Of a DNA stretch of 15,010 nt, positions 8,388-15,010 are shown piece after piece. Origin of the DNA: Pleurotus ostreatus/Saccharomyces cerevisiae fusant (Eukaryota > Opisthokonta); NCBI GenBank assembly GCA_024196135.1, contig JAMQCK010000842.1:1-15010 (forward strand), written 5' to 3'. Numbering within the stretch: the stretch's first letter is position 1; each line of letters opens with the position of its first letter. Made by a program: the position numbers and the translations under genes. Below the pieces are notes generated by a model. The model made no database searches, was not told where the DNA came from, and saw only the letters and a list, made by a program, of their open reading frames with translations.

Positions 8388-10447
8388 TCACGGCACTGCT
8401 GGCCCAGACGCAGGCATGCGCGGCTTGAGATACAGCCAAATAGCGCCTAAGAAGGTCAGTACAGAACCTATTCCCAGAGTCAAGCTCGCAACCCAAATTC
8501 CCTGCGTTTTGTGGATAGCAGCTAGCTCTTTCGAATAGTCAATAATGGTATACGCCTTCGAGCCCAGCCCGAGTGCGCTGCTGTTGCAGTAGCACGAATC
8601 GTAGACGTTAGCGAACTGGAACGCGCAGGTCACGATGACGAAGCAGGTGTTTGCGGCTGCGAGCATCTTTCCCCCCCGCCGGAAGGACTTTGCGAAGAGG
8701 GCTGAAATGGGCCGGGGAGTAGGGTCGCCGGGGTATGGTGTCTGCTCGAGGAGTCGAGTTGAGGAGCTTCCAGAGTTCGATTGGTTATGAACCATCTCGT
8801 ACAGAGTGTCAGACGAGCGCGTTGGTGTCGCCGTTGGGGTTATTGAATAGTGCGTCAAGATACTGGACAAAAGCATAAGGACCCACACCATGGTGGAGAC
8901 AACGCCGTAGAGCACGTAGGCGCCAGATCGGCAGCCAAGGCCTATTCTCGGTGAGTGCCTTCGCTGATTGATAATAAATAGCGGTGACTTACCTCTCGCG
9001 GGCGTGTAGATGATATCCAGAATTGCAGACCCTGTAGTCCCCCACTGTAGAAGCATGGCCAGGGCAGAAGCCACCGCGACGCGCTTCCAGAGACCCTGCG
9101 TCCAGTGGGGAGCAGGCCTTCGCCCGGCGCAATATGCCTCGACGTCGTCGAGCGTTCCCTCTCGGTTGCCTAGCGGGCGCGGGGTAGCCTTAGAGGGCAT
9201 TTGGTACGGACGCCCGTCATGTGAGACAGGTTCGTTCGCGTCGTTCCGCCTGTCGGCGGCGTCGAACACTCGAGCGACCTCTTCTACAATGCGCGTCCAG
9301 GAGAAGACACGCGCATAGTTGTATATCGGCGGGGTCGCCAAATGATCCTTGAGCACCGAGTCTAGGTCGCTCTCGTACAGAGACAAAGCGCGGTAGTGCG
9401 ACGAGCCAATATCCTTGACCCTCACAGGATCACCGTCTGGGGTCGCCACCCACGCCATATCATTGGCATGCATCACCGCATTTCGAAGCCTTTCTGCGTC
9501 GCATTTCGGCGATATACGCAGCCAGCCGATGACAATGGCGAGCAGCCAGAGCCAGAGGACTCCATTGGCTTGCCCGTCAGAGTTGACGATGGCCAGCTTG
9601 TCGTCGGTGGTGAAGGAGTTGATGATGGTGAAGATGAATGCCACGACCACCCACGATAGGTTGGCGACCGCGGAGATAGACCACACGTAAGTGCTAGCAG
9701 AGTGATCGAGCCAGTGAGCAAGTTCCGTCCACCAGTCGTCGTTCTGGTGGAGGACGATGAGCGAGGTGAGAAGCTCTCCATCCCCTCGGAGGCGTAAAGG
9801 TGATTGCTGGAGGCCACTGAGGATAGCAACAGCGTCGCGGACGTTGGGATAGTGGTAAGTAGCGAAGCGCTCGCTCACCCAATGTGTGTTGAGCGCTGTC
9901 AGCGCGAGGCAGAATGCGGCAAGGGCGGGAGATCCGACAGCGAGAACGACGGAATTAAGGTTCGCGAGGCGGTCGTCAGCTCCGCATGGCAGCTGGGACA
10001 AGAGAGCGAGCCATGGGAGAAGCCAATTCCCGAACTGTTGCGAGAATGTATCCCATCGAAATCTCTCCTTGCCAGCGCCGCAGGTATGCCGGCAGGCGTC
10101 GTATGTGATGGCGGTGACGAAGCAGAGGGGCTCGGTCTCTGCGCAGGAGGCGCTCAAATTGGCCCATGTAGTGGTGTTGTAGTGTATTAGGTCGCCAGTC
10201 CCAGTCGTGATGCTATCCTTGAGCTGAGTGAATAGCTCCGAGTCGTTGGTGGCCTTGTGGATGCCGTCTGCACACACTCCAAAGTTCACATTTCCACGAC
10301 CATCCGGCAACTTGACGGGCCAGCCGTTACGATTAGCGCATGCGCCCGGAAGACAAGTGGCGAGAAGCGCGAGTACAGCGATAACTGTGAATAAGTCAGC
10401 GATTGATACGCACGACGAAGCGGCCACGTACATTGCTCGACCACCAT
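8388..10447 (-). CDS. Polytopic membrane protein with signal peptide and Cys-rich outer domain, family not recognised
   Basis: Proposed exons in transcript order: 10447-10432, 10384-8993, 8941-8388 (TGA), encoding 653 residues. The frame stays open to 10502, but ATG 10447 is preferred. Splicing its 16-base exon over the intron 10385-10431 (GTACGT donor, CGCTGAC branch, TTCACAG acceptor) gives a clean signal peptide, MVVEQFIAVLALLATCLPGA, ending near ACA|NR. Residues 23-140 look extracellular, with cysteines at 43, 86, 93, 103, 107 and 139 and three N-glycosylation sequons (52, 75, 81). Hydrophobic segments lie at about 124-138, 150-170, 238-261, 279-296, 441-465, 476-499, 562-582 and 618-640. 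A soluble loop of about 140 residues separates the two halves. The second intron (8942-8992) is 51 bases, in frame and stop-free. It resembles the large, poorly described group of fungal multi-pass membrane proteins; no transport or receptor motif was recognised. Location is probably the plasma membrane or secretory pathway. Confidence 0.8.
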
Positions 10448-12910
10448 TCTGGTATTCGAGTATAGCCCTGATTGGTAAATTCCTTATGCGCCGTTGCAGC
10501 AACCTATGGGCGAGTCGCGATGAAGACTATGGCAGGTCGATGGTAAAAGGACAACGAAGAAGGGGTCATCAGGCGGTTGCCTATGCCTTTGAGTTATGGA
10601 TCAGTGTAGCTTCATATCTTGCACAGCATGGAGCAAAGGCGGGTGTAGCAACGCAGTTGCGACTGGCCGAATGTACACACGCCTGCGTCCTGCTTCCGAC
10701 CTCTTCTGGACTGCGAGGGTGACGATCCTGATGATGATTATATGGGCAAATATCGAAGTCGTGTTTGTAGCTTGGAACTGACCAAAGATGCAACTCGCCT
10801 ATACCCTCCGATACACGCACTCGATCGCAGCTATACAGCATGTACTTTTTGAGCGGCGTCTTCTCTGCGCCGTCTGAGTGTTTATGGCTGCCTTGAGGAA
10901 GTTGGGAACATGGTCTGCGAATACAAAGTGGAGTGAGAGCAAGGAGGGTATTCAGGCGTCTGTAGGACCGTTGCTGCGCTCCCGAGTGGCGGAAGAGATC
11001 GAACAGTGCCTCCTCCGCTGAGCACGGGACTCAATATTAGGAGATCACAAGAACATGGAGTCCGACTTGACCGTTGAGTTGTCGCCCTTCCCCTCCGGCT
11101 GCCGCATCGCTGTATTGGCATGAGAGGCGCGACCGCTCGCAACGGTGGCGCGCCACAGAAACACGGTCCAGGAGACAGAATGCGATGTCAGTGCACTGGG
11201 AAGATCAGTGTCGGTCAGCTGCCATGAACGTGAGCAGCAATGAGCAGCCCAATGAGGTTGTGAAGCGCTTTCACAGACGATTGTTGGAAGGCCGAGTTTG
11301 GCGGACCGTAGAGATTCGACGGATGGCTGTGAGCGCCGTGACATCAACCAAAGCGTTGCAGATTATCACAATAGCCTTCTGTGGCTGAAGCGCTGAAGTT
11401 TGTAGGGCCACGCGTAGACCGAGGACGCTTGCCGCATCGGAGGATGTCAACCCAGTTGAATGTCGAATGCAGAATATTGATCTTTGAGGTTTCCTGAAAG
11501 TCTGTGTTGATTGGTGTTGATCATGTCACTGCGTACAAATAAAGTGACTAAATTTGCCGTATATGGAAACGTGCTACTCCAAAGCCAAACGTTGCTTCGA
11601 GAATCGACTGAGCTTCAGCGCCCTCTTTGTCTCGACCGTACTGCTTTCTTGAGTTCAAAACTAGCCAGAATGCACGTCTGAAGACGCAGGAAACACCAGC
11701 GATGGCCGCAACATCGTCCGCTGGCTCAGAATTACTGCCTGTTCTCAGTTCGTCACCCTTGCGCAGCGACCCCCTTCGAAGGCACGCACGGGGACCGTCG
11801 CACCTGGAATCCACGTCCTCGAAGTGCGGGCTACTCGCCAATCGTCGATAGCTGTAAGTCTTGTGCCCACCTTCTTCGACCGTATCAAGCATAACAGGGC
11901 TGCTCACCGATGTAGCCCATGCCAACATCGCGACGAGCACCGTTAGTCAGAAGGCCAGCAGGGGAGCAAGATGAGGATGTGGAAGCGCTTCTATAGCCGT
12001 GGTCAGTATACAAAATAGCTTGGCAGTCACGGATGTGTGCTTACCTATCTGTCAGTCGTGCGTGGGCTTGCTCGAAGGGATACCCTGCTTGACTTGTTCA
12101 ACGAACGTTCCCCATTTGGGACAACTCAAGTACGCGTCTTCCCGTAGAGGATGTATGAGAACCTGCGCAGGTTGACTGGTGGGGAGAGGTGTAGGATATG
12201 CGATCGAAAGCGTTGGCCTTTCGAGAGACGGTACGTTGTCGACAATCATTGGGTTGGTGCGCATGTGCTGACCTTCACTTCCTGTGAAGTCCATGATATG
12301 GCGATGCTCTGGTCCTCAGCACTATCCAACAGTTCGTTAGCACGTAGCCCGGCATCTCGGACGCCATCCACGCACAAGATCATACCCTCCAGCTTGCGCG
12401 TTCCCTGCTGCAGCTAGGTTCATCCCGTCCAAGAATGCTTCGCTCGTGAACGCTGAAGATGTATTTGTTTCTCTCGCAGCGACGGCCAGCGCGAGTCCCT
12501 GCTTGATTGCCTAGCGAAAACGCAGTCGCCTAACGGCCACGGACCAAGGCGTCGTCGTCATCCCTCGAGGTTCAAGTAGCGTATAGCAAGGCGTGGGATG
12601 CAAGAAGCGGTTCAAGACATGCCTTCGAGGCGGACATGGGGTGGCATTTCGTTGCGGCGAAGAGTACAAGCGCTACAAGGAGACATACAAGACCAAACAC
12701 GCAACCTACATTCTGACGAATACTGCCATGTTTGGCTCAAGAAAATCGTCTTGGGCCATCAAGTCCTTCCGTGGCATTCTGGCCTTATACACGTGATGCA
12801 GAAGTGACCGAACATCGACGTGCGCGAGGCTTTCGTCCGGCTGCCAGGTGTCGACGCCCCGCCAAATATTCCACAACTCCTTATACACGCAACAGGAGCA
12901 TACGATCGAC
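10448..12910. other. 2.46 kb without a confidently assembled gene
   Basis: No frame here gives a gene with consistent splice sites and recognisable domains. The left part (10448-10550) must hold the promoter of the minus-strand membrane-protein gene. Several minus-strand stretches read like protein: a run ending SDSMFL at 11055-11200; hydrophobic IVIICNALVDVTALTAIRR near 11360-11310; LVLNSRKQYGRDKEG near 11660-11610; and GYIAIDDWRVARTSRTWIPG near 11910-11800, across a possible intron. They are in different frames and could not be linked. They may belong to one or two poorly conserved spliced genes, to a decayed gene, or to chance in GC-rich DNA. No terminal repeats, transposase or reverse-transcriptase motifs, tRNA or rRNA were seen. 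Confidence 0.4.
12055..12530 (-). pseudogene. Possible degenerate or unresolved minus-strand coding segments
   Basis: Three adjacent minus-strand stretches look coding. From about 12518 to 12433 a frame reads LALAVAARETNTSSAFTSEA and continues to FLDGMNLAAAG. From about 12405 to 12270 a second frame reads MILCVDGVRDAGLRANELLD then SAEDQSIAISW. From 12294 to 12055 a third reads PSLERPTLSIAYPTPLPTSQ and CPKWGTFVEQVKQG before a stop. The first and second abut around 12405-12430 with no plausible donor/acceptor pair; one extra base there would explain the break. That suggests a frameshifted relic, but an undetected intron is equally possible. The proteins match no family I recognise. Confidence is low, and the segments could be non-coding. 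Confidence 0.22.
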
Positions 12911-13823
12911 ATGTCGAGTCGTCCAGGAGGCAGACGGAGAGGCAGGAAGGCGGCCAGGAGAGGTTCAAGTTCGTACCGTTTACGGCTCAAGCAGCGGAAG
13001 TTAACAACGCATCTCGACAGATCAACCATCAGCCTCATCTCTACCCACACTATCCCTACAGAGCGACGGCTCAGCCTCTGCATCGTCCTCGACACCGACG
13101 GATGCGGATGCAGGAGGGTCGGATGCCACGCACCTGTGCACGACATGCGGCAAGATTTTCTCGAGGTGAGATATATACAGTCCCTTACATGTTTCTTTGG
13201 CCATGGTTGCGGTCTTGGCACTGCTACTTGCTTGATAGAGAGGCGACCTCAGTCATGTATCATCATCCAGCGGCTGAGATTCTGACCTGACCTACAAGGC
13301 GCGGCGCTCTAGAGGCGCACATAAACACCCACACTGGCGCCAAGCGTGCGTCTCCCTTTTGGCACCGAAGCCTCACTTTCTAATCGCGATCCCAGCGCAC
13401 GTATGCAGCTTCCAAGGCTGCGAGGCTGCTTTCGCTGCCCGGTCCAATTTGATACGACACCATCGCATTCACGGAAAGGAATTTGCCGAAGCAGCGAGCA
13501 AACCGAAGGCGGAGACGGTATTTGAGGCGCCTATCGTCAACGATCAGGTCGTCGGACAGGACCACGGGAATATCCAGTGGATGACTCCGAATCAGCCTTC
13601 GCGCGGCTACACGCGGTACAGTGTTCCCACCGACACCCCCGAGGCGGGGCCGTCGTCGTCTGTCGCTCAATCGATGCCATCCACCGTCGATCCCGCTATA
13701 CCCGCGGACGTATCGACCGCAAGCGAGAACGACCTGGGAGACGCGATCGACACCGTCGACCCACGAGAGGTGACGCGCAGCTTGAACTCAGTATTCCTCA
13801 ATCCTTATAATAAAGGAAAGTGA
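12911..13823 (+). CDS. Two-finger C2H2 zinc-finger protein, putative transcription factor
   Basis: Proposed exons: 12911-12977, 13021-13165 (or 13033-13165), 13299-13345 and 13396-13823 (TGA), about 228 residues. The later joins are well supported because they rebuild two textbook fingers. Finger 1 is C-x2-C-x12-H-x3-H (CTTCGKIFSR, then ALEAHINTH), interrupted by the intron 13166-13298. The linker HTGAKPHVC is created across the intron 13346-13395. Finger 2 is C-x4-C-x12-H-x3-H (CSFQGC, then NLIRHHRIH). The N-terminus (MSSRPGGRRRGRKAARRG) is strongly basic, like a nuclear localisation signal, and is followed by a Ser/Ala/Thr-rich stretch. The C-terminal half is acidic, Pro/Ser-rich and disordered-looking, compatible with a regulatory region. 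Such proteins bind DNA in the nucleus; targets are unknown. The first exon and first intron are the weak points, as the donor (GTTTAC) is unusual. Confidence 0.72.
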
Positions 13824-13836
13824 TTAGTCAGCAGGG

Positions 13837-13893
13837 AGTCAAATCAAAAGTCAAATGGTCACAGTCAAACGTCACGCTTCAACTTCAAGTCAA
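13837..13893 (+). repeat. Four AGTCAA direct repeats
   Basis: AGTCAA occurs at 13837, 13849, 13863 and 13888, beginning 14 bases after the zinc-finger gene's stop codon. Spacings are 12, 14 and 25 bases. The cluster is AC-rich on this strand and ends just before the GC-rich inverted repeats. It may be a short degenerate tandem array, a binding-site cluster or the end of an old non-autonomous element. Confidence 0.5.
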
Positions 13894-13904
13894 GCCGGGA
13901 GCCC

Positions 13905-13955
13905 GCCCCACGGGGCCACGCGTACGCGCCGCGCGCCAGCGCGGCGCTAGCGTGG
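13905..13955. repeat. GC-rich inverted repeats (two potential hairpins)
   Basis: A small palindrome GCCCC-AC-GGGGC lies at 13905-13916. Directly after it, 13926-13934 (GCGCCGCGC) pairs perfectly with 13939-13947 (GCGCGGCGC) around a GCCA loop. The stem extends outwards imperfectly to CCACG at 13916-13920 and CGTGG at 13951-13955. It lies about 100 bases past the zinc-finger stop codon, so it could form in that gene's 3' untranslated RNA or act as a structured element in DNA. Confidence 0.6.
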
Positions 13956-14086
13956 CACCCTTTAGGTAGCCATTCAATCCCGCCCGCGATACACGGGACA
14001 TCCGGCTAGTTGATAGAAATATTCACTTTTGCAGATTGCCGGTTGACGGTTACTTTCTCGGTCAGTGATGTGCCGCCACGAGCCAA

Positions 14087-14445
14087 TCATCTCGAGCACG
14101 AATGTTGTATGGTGTATGTACGTGCGAGAAAATGTCCTCTGTGCCTCTGCGGAAGCACCGAACTAGCAGCGCACCGGAACAATAGCCAGGTCAGTCTAGA
14201 GAACTCAGGGCTGATATCATAATAGTGACCTTCGAATGACATTGTACCGATATTATTGCACACTTGGCAAGGTTCTTACTTGTACTCTCTCCTCCGCCTG
14301 TAGCTACGTTATATCCTCTCCTACTCGAATCAGGAGATTGAACAGGACTCTTACCTTGATTGGGGTCGAGCTCAGGGTGGAAGGCCTCTGGGCTCGCAGC
14401 TGTGATCGAAGAGAATGAAGGCTGAGTTTCTAGCGTACCTTCCAT
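14087..14445 (-). CDS. Possible small spliced gene of unknown function
   Basis: A minus-strand model starts at ATG 14445 with exons 14445-14355, 14297-14280 and 14229-14087 (TGA), giving 83 residues. Both donors are strong GTAAGA sites, the introns are 57 and 50 bases, and phase is kept. The protein begins MEGTLETQPSFSSITAASPE and the last exon includes HYYDISPEFSRLTWLLFRC. No domain was recognised. The 18-base middle exon and the weak CGAAG acceptor at 14230 make the model uncertain. It could instead be a long non-coding RNA, a gene relic or chance. Confidence 0.27.
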
Positions 14446-14780
14446 AGTATTCAATATTCACTGCGCTGATACTGCTAACCACTGTACAAAGTCCTGGAGG
14501 AAATCCGAAGTTCGCAAGTGACAGTGACAGGTTCAAGTTGTCACGGAATTTGGACAAATAAGGGCATACAGACGCGTCCCGGTCCGGCGCATCGATCGGT
14601 AGACGCGCTACAGTAACCAGGCACGCGCTCTACCTCCCCTTGTCCTTCCCGCCCATCTTCACTCGTCGGTTGCACCTCTACCTGGACTTTCAGGAGTCCT
14701 TCACAAAGTCAGCCAAAGAGTTATCTCTGCCGCGATAACTGATCTTAAACGATCTCCCTAATCCTCCAGCGCCACAAACC

Positions 14781-15010
14781 ATGTCTATGCACCCACCTCG
14801 CAAAGGACCCAAGGTCCCTCTCAAGCTTCCCGCCTCGGCATTTTCTCCCCCCAATTCGGGCACCGGCGAGAAGTTTCCCCTGGCACCCAGCCCGTCCGCT
14901 CTTCGTCCGAAGGAGATCATCGACGCCAGCGTTCCAGTCGGCGCGGATCTGTCCCTGGACGCATGGAAGGGAAAGGCAGCAGGAGAGCTGCACGACCATG
15001 TACAGGGAGC
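14781..15010 (+). CDS. 5' end of an unrecognised gene (3' partial)
   Basis: An open frame starts at ATG 14781 in a good context (cacaaaccATGtc) and runs off the right edge after 76 codons without a stop. It begins MSMHPPRKGPKVPLKLPASA, continues with a Pro/Ser-rich stretch containing PPNSGTGEKFPLAPSPSALR, and becomes more structured at KEIIDASVPVGADLSLDAWK. Codons are rich in G or C at third positions, like the firm genes here. No signal peptide or membrane segment is visible. I do not recognise the family from this short N-terminus. Confidence 0.6.
   Translation, partial: MSMHPPRKGPKVPLKLPASAFSPPNSGTGEKFPLAPSPSALRPKEIIDASVPVGADLSLDAWKGKAAGELHDHVQG

Larger units (their letters stand above)
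13824..14780. other. 957-base region between the zinc-finger gene and the right-edge gene
   Basis: The left end holds a cluster of AGTCAA repeats and GC-rich inverted repeats (listed separately). The middle, 14087-14445, holds a possible small spliced minus-strand gene (listed separately). The right part, about 14570-14780, is probably the promoter and 5' leader of the plus-strand gene starting at 14781; it is pyrimidine-rich around 14630-14690. A small inverted repeat (GTGACA..TGTCAC) lies at 14524-14544. Confidence 0.45.

Noticed and set aside
9396..10190. Plus-strand frames of 87-128 codons across the membrane-protein gene
   Set aside because: They lie fully inside a strongly supported minus-strand exon with hydrophobic segments and sequons, and have no features of their own.
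10448..10502. Extension of the membrane-protein frame upstream to 10502
   Set aside because: It gives a basic N-terminus without a signal peptide. The short exon at 10447-10432 spliced to 10384 gives a clean signal peptide and keeps phase.
11548..11760. LysM-like or 7TM-tail-like resemblance (GDELRTGSN, DDVAAIAGVS, LVLNSRKQYGRDKEG)
   Set aside because: Only fragments resemble those families; the conserved cysteines, Asn and hydrophobic segments expected around them are missing.
12560..12620. GGTTCAAG motifs resembling tRNA T-arm boxes (near 12568, 12609, 12961 and 14530)
   Set aside because: No matching A-box, acceptor stem or cloverleaf could be built around any of them.
10448..12910. Transposable element remnant
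   Set aside because: No terminal inverted or long repeats, target-site duplication, integrase, transposase or reverse-transcriptase motifs were seen. It is kept only as one possible explanation of the unresolved region.
1..15010. CRISPR array, bacterial operon or prophage
   Set aside because: The short GT..AG introns, spliced eukaryotic families (SAM50, GT49, C2H2 fingers) and absence of spaced repeats exclude a prokaryotic origin.

Overview
The window reads as nuclear DNA of a filamentous basidiomycete, most likely an agaricomycete. It is GC-rich and gene-dense. Every well-supported gene is cut by many short introns, mostly 47-60 bases, with GT..AG ends and CTGAC/CTAAC-type branch sites close to the acceptor. 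There are no bacterial-style operons or ribosome binding sites. All exon joins below were made by eye from splice signals, reading phase and protein-family sense; no transcript data were available.

Layout, left to right. (1) 1-2801, plus strand: 3' part of an 11-exon gene that looks like an ATRIP/Rad26/Ddc2-type checkpoint protein (N-terminal coiled coil, helical C-terminal region). (2) 2867-4352, minus strand: a type II membrane glycosyltransferase of the fungal GT49 (LARGE-like) group, tail to tail with gene 1. (3) A divergent promoter region of about 0.6 kb with a TATA box. (4) 4948-6085, plus strand: a coiled-coil protein with eleven glycines spaced exactly every fourth residue (a deca-GX3 block). 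(5) 6340-8102, plus strand: SAM50/Tob55, the beta-barrel core of the mitochondrial outer-membrane sorting machinery, six exons. (6) 8388-10447, minus strand: an unrecognised polytopic membrane protein with a signal peptide and a cysteine-rich outer domain, tail to tail with SAM50. (7) 10448-12910: about 2.5 kb where no gene could be assembled with confidence, although several minus-strand stretches read like protein. (8) 12911-13823, plus strand: a small two-finger C2H2 zinc-finger protein. (9) 13824-14780: intergenic, with a short direct-repeat cluster, a GC-rich hairpin and a possible small spliced minus-strand gene. (10) 14781 to the right edge, plus strand: the 5' end of an unrecognised gene.

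The genes do not form a visible pathway: DNA-damage signalling, secretory glycosylation, mitochondrial biogenesis and transcription sit side by side, as is usual in fungal chromosomes. The points most worth a second look are the deca-GX3 coiled-coil protein, the GT49-type enzyme without an obvious DXD, the orphan membrane protein, the unresolved 10.4-12.9 kb region, and four introns that are a multiple of three long and free of stops.
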